A stretch of DNA of 49,276 nt from assembly GCA_016196825.1 (NCBI GenBank), contig JACPWY010000037.1, forward strand, positions 1-49,276, written 5' to 3'. Shown here piece after piece: positions 8,497-16,053 of this stretch. The notes below the pieces were generated by a model. That model searched no databases. It saw only the letters and a program-made list of their open reading frames with translations, and was not told the DNA's origin. A program made the translations under genes and the position numbers. Origin of the DNA: Deltaproteobacteria bacterium (GTDB taxonomy: Bacteria; Bdellovibrionota; FAC87; UBA2466). The first letter of the stretch is position 1. Every line of letters starts with the position of its first letter.

Positions 8497-9525
8497 TTAG
8501 ATGTCCTTCAAAATCTTGATGGTTTTCTCGACGTCCTCTTTCGAGATGTCGAGGTGGAGCACCGCGCGCAACCGGTCCTTGCCTGCAAAGGAGAAACGGA
8601 TGTTTTGCTTCTGAACTCTCGTGTGCCACTCGTCGGAGGATATTTTTCCATTCCAATGAAAGAAGACCATGTTCGTCGGGTTGAACTTTTTTTCCACCGT
8701 GATTCCGGGAATGGTCGCAAGGCCCTCGGCGAGGCGCCCTGCGTTCTTGTGATCCTCGCTCAGGCGCTCGACGTGGTGGTCGAGGGCATAGAGGCCCGCC
8801 GCCGCGAGAATTCCGCTCTGGCGCATGGCGCCCCCCATCATCTGCTTGAGCCTTCGCACGCTCTCAACGTGGGCTTTGTCAAAAACGAGGACCGCACCCG
8901 TCGGGCAGCCCAGGCCCTTGGAAAGGCAGAGCGTCGCCGTATCAAAGGGGGCCGCGATCTCATTGGGCTTAAGGCCAGTGGCAGCGGCCGCATTCATCAG
9001 GCGGGCTCCGTCGAGATGGGTTTTGAGTCCTAGCTCCTTCGCCGTGCTTAAGACGTCGTTGAGCTCTGCCCGTTGCCACGCGATTCCGCCCGCCATGTTG
9101 CTGGTGTTCTCAACAACCACTAGCCGCGTTCGAGGGTAGTGAGGGCCTGTCGAAAATCTGTATAGGTTGCGAATGTCCTGCCCCGAAAAGACACCGGTAT
9201 CATTGTAGATGGGTCGGCACATGACATTGGCGATCACCGCTGGGCCGCCTACTTCGGCGCCGAACACATGGGCCATCTCCGCCGCAATCACTTCGTCGCC
9301 GCGCTCACAAAGAAGGCGCAGGGCGAGCTCGTTAGCCATCGTGGCCGACGGGAAGAACATCGCTCCGGTGTGGCCGAGCATTTCCGCGACGCGTTCTTCG
9401 AGTCGCCGGGTTGTCGGGTCTTCCCCCTTTTGCTCATCGCCCACCTCGGCCTCGCTGATGGCTTTGCGCATGCCGGGAGTCGGCTTCGTCACTGTGTCGC
9501 TGTAAAAATCGATGCCTTTAAACAT
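8497..9525 (-). CDS. ltaE: Low-specificity L-threonine aldolase
   Basis: PLP-dependent fold type I enzyme (342 residues) that splits threonine/allo-threonine to glycine and acetaldehyde in the cytoplasm. Diagnostic segments: DFYSDTVTKPTPGMR at the N-terminus, GDEQKGEDPT, the ring-stacking His86 in AEMAHVF, LDGARLMNA with the PLP-binding Asp, and the Schiff-base Lys203 in CLSKGLGCPTG. The family normally starts exactly at this conserved DxxSDT stretch, supporting the ATG at 9525, although no Shine-Dalgarno is visible. Cotranscribed with lepB; the 5' flank holds the first 175-bp palindromic element. Confidence 0.93.
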   Translation of the reverse strand: MFKGIDFYSDTVTKPTPGMRKAISEAEVGDEQKGEDPTTRRLEERVAEMLGHTGAMFFPSATMANELALRLLCERGDEVIAAEMAHVFGAEVGGPAVIANVMCRPIYNDTGVFSGQDIRNLYRFSTGPHYPRTRLVVVENTSNMAGGIAWQRAELNDVLSTAKELGLKTHLDGARLMNAAAATGLKPNEIAAPFDTATLCLSKGLGCPTGAVLVFDKAHVESVRRLKQMMGGAMRQSGILAAAGLYALDHHVERLSEDHKNAGRLAEGLATIPGITVEKKFNPTNMVFFHWNGKISSDEWHTRVQKQNIRFSFAGKDRLRAVLHLDISKEDVEKTIKILKDI

Positions 9526-9579
9526 GAGCCCGGATGTTAATGGTGGGCCCTACGGAACGCAAATTTCTCCACCCATTTG

Positions 9580-9754
9580 GAGCCTATCCCAGAATCCATT
9601 CTACTCGGAACGGCCAAAATGACTCGGCTCTTCGTCCTCCGCTCTCGCCTCCTCGACGTGCCCAGAGGGCACGCCTCCGGGGGCTCGCTTGTGCGTCCTC
9701 GATCCGAGTCATTTTGGCTCGCTCCTCCCTACGAATGGATTCTGGGATAGACTC
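9580..9754. repeat. 175-bp palindromic element, copy A
   Basis: Outer arms of 22 bp (GAGCCTATCCCAGAATCCAT and two more bases) pair with 9733-9754 with a single mismatch. A second 15-bp stem (GCCAAAATGACTCGG against CCGAGTCATTTTGGC) follows. The centre is a hairpin CGTGCCC-AGA-GGGCACG flanked by conserved unpaired stretches TTCGTCCTCCGC and CTTGTGCGTCCTCGAT. It lies between the divergent aldolase gene and the small exported protein gene. Copies B (19997-20171, inverted) and C (47323-47497) have the same length and core but other stem sequences. Open frames across it are by-products of the repeat. Confidence 0.9.
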
Positions 9755-9813
9755 TTGGCACTGGGGTTCCATTCTGTCACCACCTCCGACTGCACCCTTT
9801 ACGCACGAATTCC

Positions 9814-9830
9814 TTGGCATTCTCCGTGCA
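9814..9830 (+). promoter_or_regulatory. Candidate sigma-54 (-24/-12) promoter
   Basis: TTGGCATTCTCCGTGCA: GG and GC dinucleotides are ten bases apart as sigma-54 requires. The -12 part is GTGCA rather than TTGCA, so the match is weaker than the other three sites. Expected start is near 9842, 35 bases before the ATG at 9877. Confidence 0.5.
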
Positions 9831-9876
9831 ATCCCTGTTCAGCAACTTGAACGCCCTTAGGGGCCTGGAGGAAAAG

Positions 9877-10272
9877 ATGAAAAATGCATTAGTTGGATTC
9901 ATGGTTGTGAATGGCGCACTGGCGCTAGTGGCGAGTGCGGCACCTGCTCAAAAGCTTGAGCAGCTGAACGTTCAGAGCATCACGCAGACGGCGAATTTGA
10001 TGCCAGGACCCGGCCCTGCTCGGCCGATCTATTCAAAGCTACAGGTCGAAGTTGTTAGCACGGGCTGTACCCGCGGCGCTGACTTCCGGGTGACGGTGAA
10101 GAAGACCGGCGACGAGCAGTTTGTGACGATTCGTCGGATGAGCCCGGATCTCTGTGAGGTGGTGGCCCACCCCGACACGATCGAGATCGAAACGACAGCA
10201 CTTCTCAACAGCCAGAATCTCCCGGTTCACATCGTGAACCCGATGCGCGTTGAGACCCATTTCGTGCACTAA
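9877..10272 (+). CDS. Small exported protein of unknown function
   Basis: 131 residues with a classic signal peptide (MKNALVGFMVVNGALALVASA, cleavage after A-S-A or A-A-P-A). The mature ~105-residue domain has exactly two cysteines, in STGCTRGADF and PDLCEVV, about 35 residues apart, likely forming one disulfide in the periplasm. The pattern LQVEVVSTGCTRGADFRVTVK followed by QFVTIRRMSPDLCEVV recalls small beta-sandwich proteins; no family recognised. The ATG at 9877 has GGAGG five bases upstream; the frame is open to 9814 but that covers the promoter. Single-gene unit with its own -24/-12 site and a downstream hairpin. Confidence 0.85.
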   Translation: MKNALVGFMVVNGALALVASAAPAQKLEQLNVQSITQTANLMPGPGPARPIYSKLQVEVVSTGCTRGADFRVTVKKTGDEQFVTIRRMSPDLCEVVAHPDTIEIETTALLNSQNLPVHIVNPMRVETHFVH

Positions 10273-10312
10273 GAGACCTTGCGGTTCTCATTAGTGTGAA
10301 GGAAGGCGGTGT

Positions 10313-10339
10313 GGTCCGGTCCTGGTTGGGGGCCGGGCC
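10313..10339 (+). terminator. Strong hairpin after the small exported protein
   Basis: GGTCCGGTCC, loop of seven, GGGCCGGGCC: ten pairs with two G-U wobbles in RNA. It is followed by ATTCCTGCTTT, a poor T-run, so termination may be partial. It lies between convergent genes. Confidence 0.5.
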
Positions 10340-10366
10340 ATTCCTGCTTTGTGGGATTAGAACGTT

Positions 10367-10882
10367 CTAGTGGTTTTGCTGGGTTCGCAGGGTGACGATC
10401 GCTAGCGCCAGCGTTGTGAACGAGGCGATGAGCGATGAGAGGGTGCCCACGGTCGCCACATCTTTGCGCCAGTTAAACGGAATGCTCACGATGTCTCCGT
10501 CCTGGAGGCGCGGAATCTTTTGTCCCTCTTCGATGAGCTCCTCGAGATCCACTCGGATGAGCTCGCCCTGGTGCTTGCGACGAATCGTGATTCCATCGAG
10601 CTTGGTCTGGTCGGTGTATCCACCCGCGTAGAGGATCGCAAAAAGGATGTCCGTGCCTTCGGGGACATAGTGAATGCCTTGGCTTGCAATAGACCCGAAC
10701 ATCAGCACGCGGACGAGAAGGCGACGGTAACCTTGGCCATGGATATACTCACCGATGCCCAGAGTTTCGGTCGGGCTGATTTGGGTGAAGTTGTCATCAA
10801 CCGCTTCGGCGAAAGCGACGGTGTTGGCGAATAGAAAAGACAGAACTACGACGCACGCCGTAAATCTTCGCAATTTGGGCAT
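10367..10882 (-). CDS. SLBB-domain exported protein with C-terminal membrane segment
   Basis: 171 residues: signal peptide (1-25, VVVLSFLFANTVAFA), an SLBB/polysaccharide-export-like beta-grasp domain at ~45-130 (VLMFGSIASQGIHYVPEGTDILFAILYAGGYTD, ITIRRKHQGELIRVDLEELIEEG, PRLQDGDIVSIP), and a C-terminal hydrophobic helix (SSLIASFTTLALAIVTL). The domain matches the second half of Wza-type outer-membrane polysaccharide export proteins; the Poly_export N-terminal part is lacking, so this is not a full Wza. It may be an accessory of the exopolysaccharide machinery 25 kb away. It follows pepA by 27 bases but has its own extended -10 promoter that would give a leaderless mRNA. Confidence 0.8.
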   Translation of the reverse strand: MPKLRRFTACVVVLSFLFANTVAFAEAVDDNFTQISPTETLGIGEYIHGQGYRRLLVRVLMFGSIASQGIHYVPEGTDILFAILYAGGYTDQTKLDGITIRRKHQGELIRVDLEELIEEGQKIPRLQDGDIVSIPFNWRKDVATVGTLSSLIASFTTLALAIVTLRTQQNH

Positions 10883-10887
10883 GTTTT

Positions 10888-10896
10888 ATTATACCA
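10888..10896 (-). promoter_or_regulatory. Extended -10 promoter, likely leaderless transcript
   Basis: TGG-TATAAT on the minus strand is a perfect extended -10 element; no -35 match is seen. The hexamer ends six bases before the ATG at 10882, so transcription would begin at the start codon. No Shine-Dalgarno is present, which agrees with a leaderless message. Confidence 0.55.
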
Positions 10897-10909
10897 AAGT
10901 TGCGGCGAC

Positions 10910-12430
10910 CTAGAGGGGCTTCCAATTCTCTACCATGTGGGCCACCAGGCGCACCATCACGCCCGAGCCGAATTTCGAGGGATGGTAGCTCAGATCCTTG
11001 CGGTGGTAGCTCGTCCCGGCGATATCGCAATGGACCCACGGGTACTTCGAATCGACGAAAAACTTGAGGAAGGTTCCGCCCTTGCTCGAACCCGCCTCTC
11101 GAATGCCTGCGTTCTTAATGTCGGCGACTTGGCTCTGCAGGTCTTCCATATATTCTTCGAAGAGCGGCAGCTGCCACACCCGTTCACCTGTGGCCTCGGC
11201 AGAGTGCTTGATCCGATCGATGAGGCCCATGTGATTACCCATGATTCCACTCGCCACTTTTCCCAAGGCGTCGAGGACAGCGCCTGTGAGGGTCGCGAAG
11301 TCGATCATGGCTTGCGGCTCCCGCTTCTGGGCGTACTCCAAAGCGTCGGCGAGAATGAGTCGCCCTTCGGCGTCGGTGTTGATGATCTCGACGGTCTTCC
11401 CACTCATGCTCACGGCGACATCACCGGGCTTCTGGGCTTTTGCGTCGGGGAGGTTTTCCGTGGCGACCACGATGCCCAGCACATTGACCGAAGGCTTCAG
11501 GCCAGCGATCGCCTGCATGGCGCCGATCACAGCGGCGGCCCCCATCATGTCGTACTTCATGTCCTCCATCCGTGCCGCTGGCTTCAAGGAGATGCCGCCC
11601 GAATCGAAGGTCACGCCCTTTCCGATCAGAACGATGGGGCGATCTCCTTTTTTTCCACCTTGATATTCCATCTGGATGAGCTTCGGCTCCTCGATGCTTC
11701 CCGCAGCGACGCCCAGGAAAAGGCCCATCTTCTCCTTTTCGATCTGGTTTCGGCCCCACACCGTGCACTTGAGACCCACTGTCTTACTCATCTTCTCAAC
11801 CTGTTTTCCCATCTCGGTGGGAGTCATGTAGTTGGCCGGGCGATCGCCCAAGAAGCGGGCGAAGTTGACGGCGTCTGCGATCACCTTCGAGCGGTCAATC
11901 GCCTGCTTGGCATCGCTGCCTTTAGGAGCGACGAGGTGCATGCCCTTTGGGTGGAACCGGTGCTTATCCACCTTCTTGAGCTCGGTGTACTCGTATGAGC
12001 CCAAGAGGTATCCCTCACAGAAGGCCTGCAGCGTTTCGGCGTCCGTGTGAGAGTCGTTGAGAATGCAGTCCAAAGCCACTGCCATCGTTAAGAGGCGTTC
12101 TTTCTTTTGAATGTGATAGAGCGAAGCGCCGGCCTGACGGGCCACATCTGGGCCCCACGCCTTCGACGGACCGAGGCCGAGGGCGATTGTGTTCGCGTAG
12201 CCGAGGGTCGGAACGAAGCGCAAAAGAGTCGTCTCCCCCCTTTTTCCAAAAAAATGTTCGGTCGCGTCGAGCTTTTTGATCAAATCGCTGATGGTCTTTT
12301 CCGATTTGCCTTTGTAGACGGGTGTGCGATAGCCCGCCTCCTCCGAATCCGTTTTCTCAGGGGCAAAAAAGGCCAAAACAATGGTCGATTTCGACGGTTC
12401 AGTTGCGGTTGCGAAAATGGTTGGATTCAT
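10910..12430 (-). CDS. pepA: Leucyl aminopeptidase (M17)
   Basis: Cytoplasmic dizinc aminopeptidase of 506 residues. The M17 signature NTDAEGRL is at 351-358, with the metal-binding GKGVTFDSGGISLKP region at ~270-283 and KYDMMGAAAV after it. The N-terminal ~160 residues form the variable macro-like domain. Members release N-terminal residues from peptides; E. coli PepA also binds DNA. ATG at 12430 is favoured because the frame upstream of it lies in the preceding gene. Immediately before the ATG is a perfect 7-bp hairpin that also contains the stop codon of the upstream gene. Confidence 0.95.
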   Translation of the reverse strand: MNPTIFATATEPSKSTIVLAFFAPEKTDSEEAGYRTPVYKGKSEKTISDLIKKLDATEHFFGKRGETTLLRFVPTLGYANTIALGLGPSKAWGPDVARQAGASLYHIQKKERLLTMAVALDCILNDSHTDAETLQAFCEGYLLGSYEYTELKKVDKHRFHPKGMHLVAPKGSDAKQAIDRSKVIADAVNFARFLGDRPANYMTPTEMGKQVEKMSKTVGLKCTVWGRNQIEKEKMGLFLGVAAGSIEEPKLIQMEYQGGKKGDRPIVLIGKGVTFDSGGISLKPAARMEDMKYDMMGAAAVIGAMQAIAGLKPSVNVLGIVVATENLPDAKAQKPGDVAVSMSGKTVEIINTDAEGRLILADALEYAQKREPQAMIDFATLTGAVLDALGKVASGIMGNHMGLIDRIKHSAEATGERVWQLPLFEEYMEDLQSQVADIKNAGIREAGSSKGGTFLKFFVDSKYPWVHCDIAGTSYHRKDLSYHPSKFGSGVMVRLVAHMVENWKPL

Positions 12431-12448
12431 CCTGAGAGTTATCTCAGG
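12431..12448 (-). promoter_or_regulatory. Hairpin directly before the pepA start codon
   Basis: CCTGAGA-TAAC-TCTCAGG ends at the base before the ATG and covers the normal ribosome-site position. The stop codon of the upstream gene (12444-12446) lies inside the stem, so a ribosome finishing that gene would open it: a translational-coupling arrangement. Confidence 0.55.
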
Positions 12449-12914
12449 GACTGGCCGAACCGACAAGAAGGATTGAATGGCCAAGGAGCGATCGCGTGTA
12501 GCTTCCTGAACGAAATGCTTTCAAAAAGAAATCGGCCTCGGAACGATTGTAAAAACTCATCTGGTTCAGTTGAGGTTCGGTTTCGGATTTCCAATGGACT
12601 ACAAAGGTCCCGAGTCGTGGGGTGATCCAGACCGATTCTAGTGTGCCCTCGCTGTCCATGTTGCGTGCGAGGTGAAGCCCAAGGTCGATCTGGGAATACT
12701 TGAGAATCTCATCGAGCGAGGCGCTGTGGATCACCGTGATTGCGTCCAGGTCATCCTTCCACGCAAGAATGTACTCCCCTCTGAGTTTGGAGATGAACGC
12801 CCGGGTGGCCCGCTTTTGGGGAGTGAGCGTCCACATGCTACCGATCGCGATCACCTCGACCAGGAGGAAGAGGAGAAGCGCCAATCGGCGGCGGCTATTC
12901 AGGTCAAACTTCAT
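12444..12914 (-). CDS. Small membrane-anchored protein of unknown function
   Basis: 156 residues: Arg-rich N-terminus, one transmembrane helix (about 10-29, RLALLLFLLVEVIAIGSMW), then a ~125-residue domain expected outside the cytoplasm. No family recognised. Visible features are SQIDLGLHLARNMDSEGTLE and a serine/arginine-rich C-terminus without cysteines. ATG at 12914 has TGGGGT upstream. It precedes pepA by 13 bases and shares its transcript. A tri-arginine before the helix suggests N-in orientation. Confidence 0.7.
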   Translation of the reverse strand: MKFDLNSRRRLALLLFLLVEVIAIGSMWTLTPQKRATRAFISKLRGEYILAWKDDLDAITVIHSASLDEILKYSQIDLGLHLARNMDSEGTLESVWITPRLGTFVVHWKSETEPQLNQMSFYNRSEADFFLKAFRSGSYTRSLLGHSILLVGSASP

Positions 12915-13421
12915 ACCCCATCAGCTGAGCAATTTTAATGCCACAGGCCATCTTTATTAACTTTGTATTTCCAATATGTTAACACTGATCGCGGGGGCAA
13001 CCACTGCGTAGGTTCCAGGAATTGTTTAGGCCTTAGACAGACCTTAAAGTCCAAAGCGGAGCCAGTTCCATCTTGGGTTTCTGGGCGGGGCGGCCGTTAA
13101 CGCCGAGAAAATACAGTAGAAACGAAGAAGGCCAAAAGATACGGTGCCATTCTGGGTTGAGGGACTCTCCACGAAAGCAGCCTAGAATATTGGCAAGCCC
13201 CTTGCATTCCCGAGGTGCGAATCTTTTGCTGCACGTTGGTTGTTAAAGAGTTTGTTGAGGGAAGCCACAGGCTAGGTTGAACTGATTTTCCAAGTTCCAT
13301 TCAACCCCCCAATACCTGTTGCCGAAAGTTTGGCTTACCTGTGTTTCCCTCAACGAAAACCTGCCTCCTCATCTTCACGAAAATTTAGCGCTTAACCACC
13401 AAAGTGGAATATTCTATTGGA
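12915..13421. other. Divergent intergenic region, 507 bp
   Basis: No convincing coding frame. The first ~60 bases are AT-rich and should carry the promoter for the minus-strand gene, though no clean -35/-10 pair is visible. It holds a -24/-12 site at 13190 and a hairpin at 13275-13306 (GGTTGAA against TTCAACC, with an inner bulged stem). About 200 bases of untranslated leader would result from that promoter, so a small RNA or leader control is possible. Confidence 0.6.
13190..13206 (+). promoter_or_regulatory. Candidate sigma-54 (-24/-12) promoter
   Basis: TTGGCAAGCCCCTTGCA: perfect TTGCA at -12, GG and GC ten bases apart, TGGCA at -24. Expected start near 13218, about 200 bases before the TPR-like gene of the ABC exporter operon. 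Confidence 0.6.
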
Positions 13422-14354
13422 ATGACTCGCCGAGGGTGGATGGGAGTGGCTGGCCTCTTTTGCGTGCTGATCGCCGCGAAGGGGGTTCTGGAGCTCCTCT
13501 CCGACAAGTTTCAACGTCCCACGCCGAGACTCTTGCCTGCGACCGCTGAGGTCTATGGGAAGAATCTCAAACGCTACAGCTTTGGATTCGACAGTGTGAT
13601 CGCGGCGGGCCTTTGGGTCGATCTCCTTCAACGCGCGCGACATGAGATGAATCGGGATTCGGTGGTGAGCTGGGAGTATGTCCAGATCGATGCCATCACC
13701 CGACTCGATCCGCTTTTTGAACGGGCCTACGATTTCGGAGGAGTCGTCCTTTCCGTTTTGATCCAAGACAAACAGGGGGCGAAAAGAATTCTGGAGCGGT
13801 GGGCTCTTCGACGGCCTCGGAGTTGGCGCGTGCACTATCTCCTTGGCTACCATCTCTTTTTTGAACTGAAGGATTATGAGGGGGCTTCGCGCCACATCTT
13901 GCGCGCGGCCGAGATGGAGGGGGCGCCCAGCTGGCTCAATGCTTTGGCCGTTCGCTTGCTCAGCGAAACGGGGGCTTTGGAGGAGAGTTTGCGGCTCTGC
14001 ATTTCGCTTTACGATCAGGTGACCGACACCGAGGGGAAAGATCGTCTGAGTCTTCGGATTCGAAGTCTCAACTACAAACTCCAGGAGCGGGCCTGGATTT
14101 CATCACTCGAGCGCTACCGTGTGGATCACCACCGAGAGCCGCGATCGACCGCCGAGCTTGGCCCGAATGTTGTCACCAGTGTTCGAGAGGTGGCGTCGTC
14201 AGTGGCGGGGAACGGGATTCCGGTGGACCTCACGGTTCTCTTGAGGGAAAGGTTCCCCTTTCGGTATGATGAAAAGACACGCGGAATCGTTTCCAGCGTG
14301 GGCGGCTCCATCGGACCACGGGAGGTGGGGATATTTCGCCCCAAAGCACAATGA
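13422..14354 (+). CDS. Membrane-anchored TPR-like protein of an ABC exporter operon
   Basis: 310 residues: one N-terminal transmembrane helix (about 5-24), then alpha-helical repeats of the tetratricopeptide type (for example WVDLLQRARHEMN, LDPLFERAYDFGGVVLS, WRVHYLLGYHLFFELKDYEGASRHILRAAEM). Such proteins act as scaffolds on the outer face of the inner membrane. Its TGA overlaps the ATG of the ABC ATPase (ATGA), so it is the first gene of a coupled five-gene operon and probably an accessory of the transporter. ATG at 13422 is chosen over an in-frame GTG at 13404; neither has a good ribosome site. Function not known. Confidence 0.75.
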   Translation: MTRRGWMGVAGLFCVLIAAKGVLELLSDKFQRPTPRLLPATAEVYGKNLKRYSFGFDSVIAAGLWVDLLQRARHEMNRDSVVSWEYVQIDAITRLDPLFERAYDFGGVVLSVLIQDKQGAKRILERWALRRPRSWRVHYLLGYHLFFELKDYEGASRHILRAAEMEGAPSWLNALAVRLLSETGALEESLRLCISLYDQVTDTEGKDRLSLRIRSLNYKLQERAWISSLERYRVDHHREPRSTAELGPNVVTSVREVASSVAGNGIPVDLTVLLRERFPFRYDEKTRGIVSSVGGSIGPREVGIFRPKAQ

Positions 14355-15295
14355 CCGAGATCGAATTTATCGGTGTGACGAAAGAGTTTGCGTCTGGGCT
14401 CTGGCGGAAGAAGACCGCCGTTAATGACGTGAGCTTTGGTATCGAGGCGGGGGCTGTGGTGGGCATCTTGGGAGCCAACGGCTCGGGCAAGTCGACCTCG
14501 ATCAAGATGATGCTTGGTTTTTTAAAGCCCACGCGCGGTGAGATCCGGATTGGCGGGAAGGGCCCCTACGATTTTCACACTCGGAAAATGATTGGTTACC
14601 TCCCCGAGAATCCCCGGTTCCAAAAGTTCCTGAAGGCGGGCGAGGTTTTGCGCTATTACGGCGGCCTTGCGGAGATGAAAGGGGCCGAGCTGAGTGCGCG
14701 GATTGACTCTCTCTTGGAACTCGTCGGCTTGAAGCATGCCCAGAGGGAGAGGGTGGCGGGTTTCAGTAAGGGGATGATTCAGCGTCTTGCCATAGCGCAG
14801 TCGCTTCTCCATAGCCCGCCGGTTTTGATCTTCGATGAGCCGATGAGCGGTCTGGATCCCCTCGGACGGCGGGAGATTCGGCACCTCATCCAAGAGATCA
14901 AGAAACAGATGCCGGTGACAATTCTCTTCAGCAGCCACATTTTGTCGGACGTTGAGCTTTTGTGTCAGAGCGTTCTGCTCCTGAAGGCCGGTCGGTTGAC
15001 GCGGCAGTGTTCGGTGTCGGAACTTTTGAGTGGCGAGCCGGACCAGTACCGACTCGTCGCCAAGGATGTGGGCGAGTCGTTTCGAAAGCGTTTTGGGGAG
15101 AAGACCCAGCAGTTGCCCGAACCTGATCACGTAGCCTTTGACCTCACTGGTGCCGAGGAACTGGCTCTAGTGCTTGCGGAACTTCAGCATTCGGGCGGCG
15201 TCGTTGTGAGTTTGACTAGCTTACGCCGATCGCTTGAGGACTCGCTCTTTCTAGACCGTCGCTCATCGACCGAAAAGGGGGCGGAGCTTCTATGA
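14351..15295 (+). CDS. ABC transporter ATP-binding protein
   Basis: 314 residues, ATPase of an ABC-2 type exporter. Walker A GANGSGKS at 41-48; Walker B LIFDEP at 159-164; switch His196 in SSH. The signature motif is FSKGM (138-142) instead of LSGGQ, typical of the NodI/YhaQ-like exporter branch. After ~230 residues the C-terminal extension (QYRLVAKDVGESFRKRF and the rest) has the DrrA/CcmA-type tail, which contacts the permease. Cytoplasmic side of the membrane. Overlaps both neighbours by four bases (ATGA), so it is stoichiometrically coupled with the permease. Confidence 0.93.
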   Translation: MTEIEFIGVTKEFASGLWRKKTAVNDVSFGIEAGAVVGILGANGSGKSTSIKMMLGFLKPTRGEIRIGGKGPYDFHTRKMIGYLPENPRFQKFLKAGEVLRYYGGLAEMKGAELSARIDSLLELVGLKHAQRERVAGFSKGMIQRLAIAQSLLHSPPVLIFDEPMSGLDPLGRREIRHLIQEIKKQMPVTILFSSHILSDVELLCQSVLLLKAGRLTRQCSVSELLSGEPDQYRLVAKDVGESFRKRFGEKTQQLPEPDHVAFDLTGAEELALVLAELQHSGGVVVSLTSLRRSLEDSLFLDRRSSTEKGAELL

Positions 15296-16053
15296 ATAAG
15301 CTTCTTTCCATCGCGGCTACAGCCGTGCGGGAGTTGTTGTATGAGCGGGTCTTTTACATTCTTCTGGCATTTGCTGTGGTTGGAGTTGTGTTTAGCAATG
15401 CGCTCGGTGAGTTGACCTACGCTGATCAGGCGAAACTGAGTCTTGATTTCATGCTGGCTGGCACCCAGATGAGCCTGGTGCTCTTTTCGATCTTCGTGGG
15501 AGTGGGCCTTTTTCAGCGGGAGCTGACATCGGGCTCGGTGGCGATGATTCTTTCCAAGCCGTTGTCGCGCGCGACCTTTCTTCTCGGGAAATTTTTGGGA
15601 CAGATGACGGTGCAGGCCCTGGTGGTCGTGGCTCTTTGCCTCCTCACGATCTTCATGTGGTCCCTGGGGCAGGGGATGAGTGCGAATCTGGTCTGGAGCA
15701 TCATTCAGGCCTTCTACCTTTGCTATCTCGAGAGCGTCGTTTTGGCGGCGGTGACTTATGCGCTCGCCACGTTCAGTGGGAGCATGACGACCGGCGCGTG
15801 CGCATTGAGCTTTTTCTTCCTTGGGCATTATCGCAAGACCTTCGACCTCACCCTGACCGGCGGTTCGGTCTGGGGTATTGCGGAAAAGCTTCTCCCGAAT
15901 CTCGAACTCTTCAACGTGAAAACGCTCGCCACCTACGCCTTCCTCGTCCCTCCCGTTGAGGTGTTTTGGCTGACCGTGTACGCTGCCGTCTGCGCGACAC
16001 TCTTTCTTCTTATGGGCATTGTGATCTTTCGGGAGCGAGACATTCCGACATGA
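15292..16053 (+). CDS. ABC-2 type transporter permease
   Basis: 253 residues with about six membrane helices, for example FYILLAFAVVGVVFSNA, MSLVLFSIFVGVGLFQRE, TVQALVVVALCLLTIFMW, VFWLTVYAAVCATLFLLMG. The FVGVGLFQRELTSGSVAMILSKPLSRATFLLGK segment is the characteristic cytoplasmic coupling region (RE-x-S-G-T-like) of ABC-2 permeases of the NosY/YhaP type. Paired with the preceding ATPase; a role in exporting a small hydrophobic or envelope substrate is likely, substrate unknown. Coupled by ATGA overlaps on both sides. Confidence 0.9.
   Translation: MNKLLSIAATAVRELLYERVFYILLAFAVVGVVFSNALGELTYADQAKLSLDFMLAGTQMSLVLFSIFVGVGLFQRELTSGSVAMILSKPLSRATFLLGKFLGQMTVQALVVVALCLLTIFMWSLGQGMSANLVWSIIQAFYLCYLESVVLAAVTYALATFSGSMTTGACALSFFFLGHYRKTFDLTLTGGSVWGIAEKLLPNLELFNVKTLATYAFLVPPVEVFWLTVYAAVCATLFLLMGIVIFRERDIPT

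Noticed and set aside
9755..9771. TTGGCACTGGGGTTCCA directly after palindromic copy A as another sigma-54 site
   Set aside because: The essential -12 GC is CC here, so only the -24 half matches.
9534..9860. Open frames across the palindromic elements sharing RLRGLACASS-type peptides
   Set aside because: The common peptide comes from the shared core of the repeats; no ribosome sites or gene context.
13319..13549. Plus-strand open frame upstream of the TPR-like gene
   Set aside because: Overlaps the real gene in another frame; starts at TTG without ribosome site.
14351..15295. FSKGM signature as evidence of a defective ABC ATPase
   Set aside because: Variant signatures of this form are normal in ABC-2 exporter ATPases; Walker A, B and the His switch are intact.
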